Below are positions 6,406 through 13,084 of a DNA stretch of 13,100 nucleotides, piece by piece; the stretch's first letter is position 1, and each line of letters begins with the position of its first letter. Origin of the DNA: an uncultured Clostridia bacterium. Lineage in GTDB: Bacteria > Bacillota > Clostridia > HGM11327. The position numbers were made by a program, and so were the translations under genes. Below the pieces are notes generated by a model, which made no database searches, was not told the origin of the DNA, and saw only the letters and a program-made list of their open reading frames with translations. The stretch lies in assembly GCA_905210525.1 (NCBI GenBank), contig CAJLXE010000027.1:1-13100 (forward strand). The letters run 5' to 3'.

Positions 6406-6996
6406 ATGGATTTTATATTTTTTATGAACAGCGTTTTGCTGGGAGTGGGGCTTGCTATGGACGCATTTTCCGTTTCAATAGCAAACGGACTTAACGAGCC
6501 GGATATGACAAAGGGCAAAATGCTCGGAATTGCAGGTACATTCGGATTTTTTCAGGCTCTCATGCCTATGCTGGGCTGGGTATGCGTACATACGTTTGTG
6601 GAAAAATTCAAGTCGTTTGAAAAATTCATTCCGTGGATATCGCTTGTTTTGCTGCTTTATATCGGAATAAAAATGCTTGTTGAAGGTATTAAAAAAAGAA
6701 AGAAAAAGGATGAAGTCTGTCCGGGGTCAAAAACCGGCTTTGCGGTGCTTCTGGTGCAGGGAACAGCAACCTCCATAGATGCGCTGTCGGTTGGGTTTAC
6801 AATAGCTTCATACAATTTTATTTATGCACTGGTATGCTCGCTTGTGGTAGCGACTGTTACGTTTGCGATATGCATGGCGGGAGTTGCGGCGGGCAAAAAA
6901 TTCAGCGCGGGGCTTTCGGACAAATCCGAAATATTCGGCGGCGTAATTTTGATAATAATAGGCTTGGAAATATTTATACGCGGTATAATTGCGTGA
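6406..6996 (+). CDS. mntP: Manganese efflux pump MntP
   Basis: A 196-residue integral membrane protein with about six hydrophobic helices in two pseudo-symmetric halves, the usual MntP length and layout. Both halves carry the conserved acidic motif: GLAMDAFSVS with Asp19, and ATSIDALSVG with Asp125. These correspond to Asp residues important for transport in the E. coli protein. A lysine-rich cytoplasmic loop (about 96-103) separates the halves, and SEIFGG (174-179) matches the conserved late motif. It exports excess Mn2+ across the cytoplasmic membrane. The preceding yybP-ykoY riboswitch implies Mn-dependent induction. The ribosome site (AAGAAG) is weak and close to the ATG; the next in-frame ATG (6424) has none, so 6406 is kept. 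It converges on the HAD phosphatase gene 56 bases away. Confidence 0.93.
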   Translation: MDFIFFMNSVLLGVGLAMDAFSVSIANGLNEPDMTKGKMLGIAGTFGFFQALMPMLGWVCVHTFVEKFKSFEKFIPWISLVLLLYIGIKMLVEGIKKRKKKDEVCPGSKTGFAVLLVQGTATSIDALSVGFTIASYNFIYALVCSLVVATVTFAICMAGVAAGKKFSAGLSDKSEIFGGVILIIIGLEIFIRGIIA

Positions 6997-7052
6997 CGTT
7001 TACAGGTGCTTAAAAATCGGCTTAGAAAGCGTCTGCTTCGGATACAAAGGCT

Positions 7053-7700
7053 TCAGATCAGCAGTTTTTCGAGTTCTTCGGCGTCGGAGACAATTGTTTT
7101 AGCGCCGTTTTCGCAAAGAAACTGTTTACTGCGGAATCCCCATGAGACGCTTATGCAGTCAACGCCGGCATTTTTGGCGGTAAGAATATCCACATCGGAA
7201 TCTCCTATGTAAACCGCTTCCGAAGCGGGGATACAAAGATTTTCAAGAGTTTTGTTTACGGAATCGGGAGCCGGCTTTTTTGCCGTTCCTTTTCGCTCGC
7301 CTATTACGGAATCAAACATTTGCGGGAAATATTTATCGCAAAGTATTTTTACCGCAAAATCAGCTTTATTTGATACAACCGCCGTTTTGATGCCGGCATT
7401 GCGCAGACTTTGCAGCAGTTCGGGTATGCCGTTATACGGAGCTGTTTTTTCTGTGCAGTGAAGCTTGTAATATTCGCCGAATGCGGTGTATACTTTATTG
7501 ATATCGTCCGCCGACGCATATTGCGGAACGGCGCGCTCTATAAGCTTGTATATTCCGTTCCCTACAAATTGACGGGTTTCGTTTGTTGTTCTTGCGGGAT
7601 AGGAGTATTCTGAAAGAACGTGGTTAAGGCTGTCCGCAAGGTCGTCGAGAGTATTGAGTATCGTTCCGTCAAGGTCAAAAACGGCAAGTCGGTATTTCAT
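7053..7700 (-). CDS. HAD-family phosphatase, phosphoglycolate phosphatase (Gph/PpaX) type
   Basis: A 215-residue HAD superfamily hydrolase with all four motifs: I, FDLDGT (8-13), with nucleophile Asp9 and acid/base Asp11; II, VVSN with Ser110; III, Lys142 in the KKPAP segment; IV, GDSDVD (166-171), with Asp167 and Asp171 for Mg2+. The helical cap between residues about 15 and 85 is the type found in phosphoglycolate and pyrophosphate phosphatases, and the length fits. It is a cytoplasmic Mg-dependent phosphatase; likely substrates are 2-phosphoglycolate or another small phosphate ester, but sequence cannot fix which. The ATG at 7700-7698 has AGGAGA upstream and its own promoter. It appears to be a single-gene unit, unrelated in function to its neighbours. 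Confidence 0.87.
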   Translation of the reverse strand: MKYRLAVFDLDGTILNTLDDLADSLNHVLSEYSYPARTTNETRQFVGNGIYKLIERAVPQYASADDINKVYTAFGEYYKLHCTEKTAPYNGIPELLQSLRNAGIKTAVVSNKADFAVKILCDKYFPQMFDSVIGERKGTAKKPAPDSVNKTLENLCIPASEAVYIGDSDVDILTAKNAGVDCISVSWGFRSKQFLCENGAKTIVSDAEELEKLLI

Positions 7701-7730
7701 TGTTTTGTCTCCTGATATTTAATTACGATT

Positions 7731-7758
7731 ATTATACACTTTTTTGTCGGTTTGTCAA
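7731..7758 (-). promoter_or_regulatory. Promoter of the HAD phosphatase gene
   Basis: On the minus strand a perfect TTGACA (7758-7753) and perfect TATAAT (7736-7731) are separated by 16 bases. The -35 is bracketed by an inverted repeat GTCGG (7746-7750) and CCGAC (7763-7767), which may be a protein site or chance. Confidence 0.7.
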
Positions 7759-7767
7759 CCTGCCGAC

Positions 7768-7962
7768 TTTGGTTTTATATATTGCGGTTACAATGTAAAA
7801 ATTTCGGGGGATTTGCTGTATTGAAAAACCGACGCTTCGACGGTTAAGTGTTGTGTGCTTAATTGCGGCGTAATAAAATAATATTTGTCAGTATTCAATG
7901 AAAGTTTTATTAAAACACAATTCACGCTTATTGGTTTCCAAGGCAAAATTGTAATTAGAGCG
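7768..7962. other. Intergenic region with small inverted repeats, no gene seen
   Basis: Together with the flanking promoters this makes the 327-base gap between two divergent genes. I find no convincing coding sequence. It holds an imperfect inverted repeat at 7827-7845 (AACCG and CGGTT arms, with inner CG pairs), overlapped by TTAAG (7844-7848) with CTTAA (7858-7862). Neither is followed by a T-run. Confidence 0.4.
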
Positions 7963-7964
7963 TG

Positions 7965-7993
7965 TGGACGCTAATGAAGAAATGTGATATAAT
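7965..7993 (+). promoter_or_regulatory. Promoter of the small membrane protein gene
   Basis: TGGACG (7965-7970, four of six consensus bases) and a perfect TATAAT (7988-7993) are separated by 17 bases. The -35 lies within a small inverted repeat AGCGT-GTGG-ACGCT (7959-7972), which might be an operator. Confidence 0.5.
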
Positions 7994-8027
7994 ATATGCA
8001 TGAACAAAATTATAAGGAGATATTAAT

Positions 8028-8336
8028 ATGTTTAACAATATCGGCAGAAAAATCAAAACATTGGCAAAGGTGATTACCGGGATAGGCATCACCGCTTCTA
8101 TAATTTACGGTGCAGTAGTTGTGCGGCTGTCAAATTCGCCAATATTTATAATGCAGGGACTTATCATAATGATAGTGGGTTCTTTAATTTCATGGTTGTC
8201 TTCTGTGACGTTGTACGGTTTCGGTCAGTTGATTGAAAATACGGACATTTTAGTATCTGTCCACAGAAATAAAGAAACAGAATTCAGAAGCTTTGCGAGA
8301 AAACAACCCGACGATATGCACGAAAACACCGATTGA
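8028..8336 (+). CDS. Small two-helix membrane protein of unknown function
   Basis: A 102-residue protein with ATG at 8028 and AAGGAGA seven bases upstream. A short basic amphipathic start (Lys8, Lys10, Lys14) leads into hydrophobic segments at about 13-33 and 40-66. A GFGQLIENTDIL stretch (64-75) follows, then a charged, polar C-terminal tail. Similar short proteins, with an N-terminal glycine/lysine-rich start and a YGFGQLI-like end to the second helix, are common as hypothetical proteins in Clostridia; this is recollection, not a search result. The predicted topology is two helices in the cytoplasmic membrane with a cytoplasmic tail. Having its own promoter and no operon partner, the context gives no role. 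The strong ribosome site, promoter and membrane-like composition argue for a real gene; I do not assign a function. Confidence 0.72.
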   Translation: MFNNIGRKIKTLAKVITGIGITASIIYGAVVVRLSNSPIFIMQGLIIMIVGSLISWLSSVTLYGFGQLIENTDILVSVHRNKETEFRSFARKQPDDMHENTD

Positions 8337-8349
8337 TGTGTTCCGGGTA

Positions 8350-8385
8350 CGAAAATATAATATGTTATGCTTTCGCCTGTTTTTT
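8350..8385 (+). terminator. Weak possible terminator after the small membrane protein gene
   Basis: CGAAA (8350-8354) pairs with TTTCG (8371-8375), and ATAA (8357-8360) with TTAT (8365-8368) around a four-base loop. A run of six T residues follows after CCTG. The stem is AU-rich and the T-run is offset, so support is modest. Confidence 0.3.
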
Positions 8386-8477
8386 GTTATCGGTTGTTAT
8401 TTAATAATTTTTTGTCAATACTTTTTGCTTTATGACGGTATTTATTTTGAATGGAATATAAAATCTGCATAAAACAC

Positions 8478-8506
8478 TTGACAAATGCTATGCGGTGTTA
8501 TATAAT
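8478..8506 (+). promoter_or_regulatory. Strong promoter of gdhA
   Basis: A perfect TTGACA (8478-8483) and perfect TATAAT (8501-8506) are separated by the ideal 17 bases. Transcription should start near 8512-8513, only about 10 bases before a terminator-like hairpin. A full-consensus promoter suits a highly expressed assimilatory enzyme. Confidence 0.8.
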
Positions 8507-8521
8507 ATTAGCGTTGAGGAC

Positions 8522-8558
8522 AAAGGCGTCACTACCGTAAGGTTTAGTGCGCCTTTTT
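8522..8558 (+). terminator. Leader attenuator hairpin ahead of gdhA
   Basis: AAAGGCG (8522-8528) pairs with CGCCTTT (8550-8556), and CACTA (8530-8534) pairs with TAGTG (8545-8549). The tip is CC-GTAA-GG or, in an alternative fold, a hexaloop ACCGTA. The stem runs into a T-run (8554-8558). A complete intrinsic terminator in the 5' leader, right after the start site and before the ribosome site at 8575-8581, suggests regulated read-through. The hexaloop with A first and G fourth resembles one feature of ANTAR-protein target RNAs, but the second upstream hairpin of that class is not evident. Confidence 0.55.
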
Positions 8559-8590
8559 ATTAATTTTTAGTATTGGGAGGGTAAATACAC

Positions 8591-9931
8591 ATGAAAAATG
8601 AGTATCTTATCAGTGTATTGGAAACAGTTAAAAAAAGAAATCCGGGCGAACCGGAATTTATTCAAGCTGTAACAGAGGTTCTTGAAACATTGGAACCGGT
8701 TGTTGAACGTCGCCCCGATCTTGTTGAAGCAGGCGTTATAGACCGTCTTGTTGAACCGGAAAGACAGATTATATTCCGCGTTCCGTGGGTAGACGATAAC
8801 GGCAAAGTACAGGTAAACCGCGGTTTCCGCATACAGTTCAATTCTGCAATCGGACCTTATAAGGGCGGTATCCGTCTCCATCCGTCAGTTTATATTGGCA
8901 TAATCAAATTTCTCGGCTTTGAGCAGATATTCAAAAACAGCCTCACAACGCTTCCTATGGGCGGCGCAAAGGGCGGTTCGGACTTTGATCCTAAGGGTAA
9001 ATCGGACGGCGAAGTTATGCGTTTCTGCCAGAGCTTCATGACAGAGCTTTACAGACACGTAGGCGCTGACTGCGATGTTCCGGCAGGCGATATCGGTACG
9101 GGCGCAAGAGAAATCGGATATATGTTCGGTCAGTACAAGAGAATACAGAACGAATTCACGGGCGTACTTACGGGTAAGGGCCTTACATACGGCGGTTCTC
9201 TTGCAAGAACGGAAGCAACGGGCTTCGGTCTTTGCTACTTCACAAACGAAATGCTCAAGGCAAACGGCAAGAGCTTTGAGGGCAAAACGGTAGTTATATC
9301 GGGTTCGGGCAATGTTGCTATATACGCTACAAAGAAGGCTACAGAGCTTGGCGCAAAGGTTGTTGCTTTGTCTGATTCAAACGGATACATTTATGATGCA
9401 GACGGCATAGACCTTGCAACTGTTAAGCAAATCAAAGAGGTTGAGCGTAAGCGTATCAAAGAATATATCAAGGTTCATCCGGAAGCTACATACACAGAGG
9501 GCTGCAAGGGAATATGGACAATTCCCTGCGATATTGCTCTTCCTTGCGCAACGCAGAACGAAATCGACAAAGAGAGTGCTGAAATTCTGGCTAAAAACGG
9601 TTGCTTTGCTGTCAGCGAGGGCGCTAATATGCCTTCAACGCCGGAAGCTATTGAAGTTTACTTCAAGAACGGTATGCTTTACGGACCCGCAAAGGCTGCA
9701 AATGCAGGCGGCGTAGCTACATCCGGACTTGAAATGAGCCAGAACTCCGAGAGACTTTCATGGACGTTTGAAGAGGTTGACAACAAGCTCCACGGAATCA
9801 TGAAGAGCATATTTGCAGCTTGTGATTCTGCTGCTAAAGAATACGGTATGCCGGGCAACTACATGGCAGGTGCAAACATCGCGGGCTTCCTTAAAGTAGC
9901 TGAGGCTATGAAAGCACAGGGCTGCGTTTAA
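8591..9931 (+). CDS. gdhA: Glutamate dehydrogenase, probably NADP-dependent
   Basis: A 446-residue hexameric-type glutamate dehydrogenase of usual length, catalysing 2-oxoglutarate + NH4+ + NAD(P)H to glutamate. Substrate residues align with the Clostridium symbiosum enzyme: Lys91 (PYKGG), Lys115 (IFKNSL), catalytic Lys127 in PMGGAKGGSDFDP and catalytic Asp167 in DVPAGD. The Rossmann motif is GSGNVA (238-243). At the positions where the NAD-specific C. symbiosum enzyme has Phe238 and Pro262, this one has Ser239 and Ser263 (SDSNG). E. coli NADP-type enzyme also has SDS, so NADP preference and ammonium assimilation are inferred. The ATG has GGGAGGG 9 bases upstream. The leader carries a strong promoter and an attenuator-like hairpin. 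The gene is monocistronic and ends at a shared convergent terminator. Confidence 0.95.
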   Translation: MKNEYLISVLETVKKRNPGEPEFIQAVTEVLETLEPVVERRPDLVEAGVIDRLVEPERQIIFRVPWVDDNGKVQVNRGFRIQFNSAIGPYKGGIRLHPSVYIGIIKFLGFEQIFKNSLTTLPMGGAKGGSDFDPKGKSDGEVMRFCQSFMTELYRHVGADCDVPAGDIGTGAREIGYMFGQYKRIQNEFTGVLTGKGLTYGGSLARTEATGFGLCYFTNEMLKANGKSFEGKTVVISGSGNVAIYATKKATELGAKVVALSDSNGYIYDADGIDLATVKQIKEVERKRIKEYIKVHPEATYTEGCKGIWTIPCDIALPCATQNEIDKESAEILAKNGCFAVSEGANMPSTPEAIEVYFKNGMLYGPAKAANAGGVATSGLEMSQNSERLSWTFEEVDNKLHGIMKSIFAACDSAAKEYGMPGNYMAGANIAGFLKVAEAMKAQGCV

Positions 9932-9975
9932 TACATCCCGAATGTTAATCGGAAATACATTAACGTAACACAACA

Positions 9976-10020
9976 AAAACTTCCGTTCCTTAAAGTTAAG
10001 GTAACGGAAGTTTTATTTTT
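9976..10020 (+). terminator. Strong, probably bidirectional terminator between gdhA and nrdG
   Basis: AAAACTTCCGTT (9976-9987) pairs with AACGGAAGTTTT (10003-10014). Inner CCTT/AAGG pairing closes the loop, and ATTTTT follows. The minus strand also shows a T-rich tail after the stem, so it can end both gdhA and nrdDG transcripts. Confidence 0.85.
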
Positions 10021-10046
10021 ACAACCGGAGCTGTGAAAGGCAGTTT

Positions 10047-10580
10047 TTATATTCTGTCGCGCTTTATGCCTTCCCACTGAACTATATTTCCTGTGCTAAG
10101 CGTTTGCTTTACGTCTATTATGCGCTGATTGGATGACCCCCTGAATATGAGCCCTATGTTTTTTAGTTCGGCAACAAACGGACCGTCAACAAGTATATCC
10201 GTCAGCGAAAGAATTTCGTCTGTACATTCAATGTTGACTTTGCTTTCGCCCGTCAATTCTTCATAAGCGTATCCCGTATAGCACCATATATTTTTATCCG
10301 GAAAACGTTTCTTGTATTCCCGTAAAAAAGGCAGCAGTGCACGTTGATTGTACGGTTCGCAAGGATCTCCGCCGAGCAATGAAAGACCGTTTACAAAGCT
10401 TTTTGTGGCGGCAAATATTTGTTCCCAAGTTTCGCGGGTAAATGGCTTACCGTAATTTTTATTCCATGTTTCCGGATTGAAGCAATCCTTACAGCAATGC
10501 GAACAACCGCTCACAAACAGGGATACCCTTACGCCTTCGCCGTTTGCTATATCACAGTATTTTATTTCTGAGTAATTCAT
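10047..10580 (-). CDS. nrdG: Anaerobic ribonucleotide reductase activating protein (radical SAM)
   Basis: A 177-residue NrdG of ordinary length. The cysteine motif CSHCCKDC (26-33) supplies Cys26, Cys30 and Cys33 in the radical-SAM CxxxCxxC spacing that binds the 4Fe-4S cluster, with an extra Cys29 between. GGDP at 71-74 corresponds to the GGE-like SAM-binding strand. It uses S-adenosylmethionine and an electron donor to make the glycyl radical on NrdD. The ATG at 10580-10578 has AAGGAAG upstream. The gene starts 23 bases after nrdD on the same strand, so the two form an nrdDG operon, matching their obligatory partnership. The enzyme is cytoplasmic and oxygen-sensitive. Confidence 0.95.
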   Translation of the reverse strand: MNYSEIKYCDIANGEGVRVSLFVSGCSHCCKDCFNPETWNKNYGKPFTRETWEQIFAATKSFVNGLSLLGGDPCEPYNQRALLPFLREYKKRFPDKNIWCYTGYAYEELTGESKVNIECTDEILSLTDILVDGPFVAELKNIGLIFRGSSNQRIIDVKQTLSTGNIVQWEGIKRDRI

Positions 10581-10603
10581 TTATATGCTTCCTTACTATG
10601 GAA

Positions 10604-12778
10604 TTACAGATGGAGAACACGTTCCTTGATTTCCTGCGTGCGACCCTGATTCCAGAATTGCGTGCCTATATATCCGCACGTACGGCGTGCAACGTTCATT
10701 TTTGATTGATCCGTGTTGCCGCATTTCGGACATTTCCATATAAGCTTTCCGTCTTCTTCCACTATTTCTATTTCACCGTCCCAACCGCATACCTGGCAGT
10801 AGTCCGATTTTGTGTTGAGTTCCGCATACATAATGTGATCGTATATGAACTTCATTACCTGCAGAACCGCCTCGATATTGTTTTCCATGTTAGGCACTTC
10901 AACATAGCTGATAGCGCCGCCCGGGGAAAGAGCCTGGAATTTCGATTCGAATTCAAGCTTTGAGAATGCGTCGATAGGCTCCGTGACATGGATATGGTAG
11001 CTGTTTGTAATATAGCCCTTATCCGTAATGCCTTCTATGACGCCGAATCTCTTTTGCAGACACTTTGCAAATTTATATGTTGTGGATTCAAGCGGTGTTC
11101 CGTAGAGACTGAAGTCAATGTTGTGCTGAGCTTTCCATTTTTTGCAGGCGTCGTTCATATACTGCATTACGCTGAGAGCAAACGGCGTTGCGCTCGGATC
11201 GGTGTGACTTTTGCCTGTCATATATTTCACGCATTCGTAGAGCCCTGCATAGCCGAGTGAAATTGTTGAGTATCCTCCGTACAGAAGCTTGTCTATGGTC
11301 TCGCCCTTTTTGAGTCTTGCGAGAGCGCCGTGCTGCCAGAGTATCGGAGCGGCATCGGAAAGCGTGCCTTTGAGTCTTTCGTGACGGCAGAGAAGCGCTT
11401 TATGGCAAAGTTCGAGTCTTTCGTCGAACACCTTCCAGAATTTCTCTATATTTCCGCCGGACGAAAGCGCCACGTCAACAAGATTCAGCGTAACAACACC
11501 CTGATTGAAACGGCCGTAATATTTAGGTTCGCCGTTTTCGTCAACGTAAGGAGTAAGGAAGCTGCGGCATCCCATGCACGTGTAGCAGTGTCCTTTGCCG
11601 TTTTTATCTATTTTAAGTTCAAGCATTTTCTTTTCGGATATATAGTCCGGAACCATTCTTTTTGCGGTACATTTTGCGGCAAGCTTTGTAAGATAATAGT
11701 ATGGAGAATCCTCGTGAATATTCTGTTCCTCAAGAACGTATATGAGCTTCGGGAAAGCGGGAGTAACGCATACGCCTTCTTCGTTCTTGACTCCGTGATA
11801 ACGCTGTTCGAGCGTTTCTTCTATTATCATGGCGAGATCGTTTTTTTCCTGTTCGTTTTTGGCTTCGCCGAGATACATGAACACCGTAACAAAGGGAGCC
11901 TGTCCGTTTGTGGTAAGCAGTGTTACTACCTGATATTGTATGGTCTGAACGCCCTTGCGGATTTCTTCGCGCAGACGTTTTTCAGTCATTTCGCGCGCCT
12001 TGCTTTCGGGAACGGTTATTCCCAGATCCTTTAATTCCTCATCAACGGCGCGGCGTATTTTTTCTCTGCTTACCTGAACGAAAGGCGCTAAGTGAGTAAG
12101 GGATATGCTTTGTCCGCCGTACTGGTTGCTTGCCACCTGAGCGATTATCTGTGTGGCAATGTTGCACGCGGTGGAAAAGCTGTGCGGCTTTTCTATCATT
12201 GTGCCCGATATGACGGTGCCGTTCTGAAGCATATCTTCGAGATTTACAAGATCGCAGTTGTGCATATGCTGAGCAAAATAATCCGTATCGTGAAAGTGAA
12301 TTATGCCTTCGTTATGCGCTTCGACTATATCCTGAGGCAGCAATATACGGTTTGTTATATCACGGCTGACCTCTCCTGCCATATAGTCGCGCTGAACACT
12401 GTTGACGGTAGGATTTTTATTTGAATTTTCCTGTTTGGCTTCTTCATTGTTGCATTCTATGAGACTGAGGATTTTGTCGTCCGTGGTATTTGACTTACGT
12501 ATAAGGTTTCTTGTGTATCTGTATGTAATGTATTTTTTTGCAACCTCGTACGCTCCGTGAGCCATTATCTGTGTTTCGACGAGATCCTGAATTTCTTCCA
12601 CGCTCAGAGATCTGTTCATTTTCTGGCAGGCAAGCTCAACGGATTCCGCAATGCGGCGGATCTGAGTAGGCGTCATGCGCAGATTTTCATCAACGACATC
12701 GTTTGCTTTTGTGATTGCAACTATTATTTTTGTAATATCAAATACGGCTTCCGAACCGTTTCTTTTGATTATTTTCAT
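10604..12778 (-). CDS. nrdD: Anaerobic (class III) ribonucleoside-triphosphate reductase
   Basis: A 724-residue class III reductase, full length, reducing ribonucleoside triphosphates to deoxyribonucleotides without oxygen. Residues about 1-92 form an ATP-cone allosteric domain (begins MKIIKRNG). The catalytic barrel carries HMHNCDL (171-177), MGCRSF (402-407) with the conserved active-site Cys404, and GRFNQGVVTLNL (422-433). The C-terminal zinc site has Cys661, Cys664, Cys683 and Cys686. RRTCGYIG (698-705) holds the glycyl radical at Gly702. A CYTC sequence just before Cys404 adds two extra cysteines. The ATG at 12778-12776 has a perfect AGGAGG upstream. Its radical is installed by NrdG, encoded next. 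Control by NrdR is suggested by boxes upstream of the promoter. Confidence 0.97.
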   Translation of the reverse strand: MKIIKRNGSEAVFDITKIIVAITKANDVVDENLRMTPTQIRRIAESVELACQKMNRSLSVEEIQDLVETQIMAHGAYEVAKKYITYRYTRNLIRKSNTTDDKILSLIECNNEEAKQENSNKNPTVNSVQRDYMAGEVSRDITNRILLPQDIVEAHNEGIIHFHDTDYFAQHMHNCDLVNLEDMLQNGTVISGTMIEKPHSFSTACNIATQIIAQVASNQYGGQSISLTHLAPFVQVSREKIRRAVDEELKDLGITVPESKAREMTEKRLREEIRKGVQTIQYQVVTLLTTNGQAPFVTVFMYLGEAKNEQEKNDLAMIIEETLEQRYHGVKNEEGVCVTPAFPKLIYVLEEQNIHEDSPYYYLTKLAAKCTAKRMVPDYISEKKMLELKIDKNGKGHCYTCMGCRSFLTPYVDENGEPKYYGRFNQGVVTLNLVDVALSSGGNIEKFWKVFDERLELCHKALLCRHERLKGTLSDAAPILWQHGALARLKKGETIDKLLYGGYSTISLGYAGLYECVKYMTGKSHTDPSATPFALSVMQYMNDACKKWKAQHNIDFSLYGTPLESTTYKFAKCLQKRFGVIEGITDKGYITNSYHIHVTEPIDAFSKLEFESKFQALSPGGAISYVEVPNMENNIEAVLQVMKFIYDHIMYAELNTKSDYCQVCGWDGEIEIVEEDGKLIWKCPKCGNTDQSKMNVARRTCGYIGTQFWNQGRTQEIKERVLHL

Positions 12779-12840
12779 GACATCCTCCTGGATTATGAAA
12801 CAATGTTACCGCAAATGTCTTAAAGGACAGATGCACTTTT

Positions 12841-12868
12841 ATTATAACACATAAACGGCGTTTGTCAA
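12841..12868 (-). promoter_or_regulatory. Promoter of nrdDG
   Basis: On the minus strand a perfect TTGACA (12868-12863) and a perfect TATAAT (12846-12841) are separated by 16 bases, about 60 bases before nrdD. A perfect palindrome TTTTTGCAAAAA (12873-12884) lies just upstream of the -35. Confidence 0.75.
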
Positions 12869-12884
12869 TAGGTTTTTGCAAAAA

Positions 12885-12900
12885 TAACTATATATTGTAT
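12885..12900. promoter_or_regulatory. NrdR box, proximal
   Basis: The core CTATATATTG (12888-12897) matches the NrdR consensus core CwATATaTwG at every position. NrdR is the zinc/ATP-cone repressor of ribonucleotide reductase genes, and this site lies upstream of the nrdDG promoter. The outer flanks match poorly. The NrdR gene itself is not in the window. Confidence 0.6.
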
Positions 12901-12926
12901 AAAATAATAGAATCGTACGCATATTT

Positions 12927-12942
12927 ATCCCATATATAGACA
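12927..12942. promoter_or_regulatory. NrdR box, distal
   Basis: The core CCATATATAG (12930-12939) differs from the NrdR core at one position. Its centre is 42 bp from the proximal box. NrdR boxes normally come in pairs on the same face of the DNA about three turns apart; 42 bp is four turns. Confidence 0.5.
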
Positions 12943-13084
12943 GGGACGAATATGCATCCTTTGCCGAAAAATCGGGCTTATAATGCGCAGGGACAAAAAA
13001 CGCGCCTTATTTGCAATTTGCGCGGAATAAATTCCCTTGAGGAAATCTGCGTTGTCAAATGATATGAACCATTTGGAGAAAATC
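12943..13084. other. Right-hand intergenic region with a minus-strand terminator-like hairpin
   Basis: Beyond the NrdR boxes I see CGCGC (13001-13005) and GCGCG (13020-13024) around a 14-base loop containing palindromic ATTTGCAAT-like sequence. On the minus strand six T residues follow (12995-13000), so it could end a minus-strand gene entering from the right. A CAGGGACRAA direct repeat lies at 12941-12950 and 12988-12997. A possible -10 TATAAT (12979-12984) lacks a good -35. Confidence 0.35.

Noticed and set aside
7033..7069. CTGCT/AGCAG stem followed by TTTTT as a terminator for mntP
   Set aside because: Only five outer pairs with a large poorly paired loop, overlapping the end of the HAD phosphatase coding sequence; too weak to list as a feature.
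11330..12034. Plus-strand open frame of 234 codons within nrdD
   Set aside because: Antisense shadow of a full-length NrdD with all catalytic residues intact.
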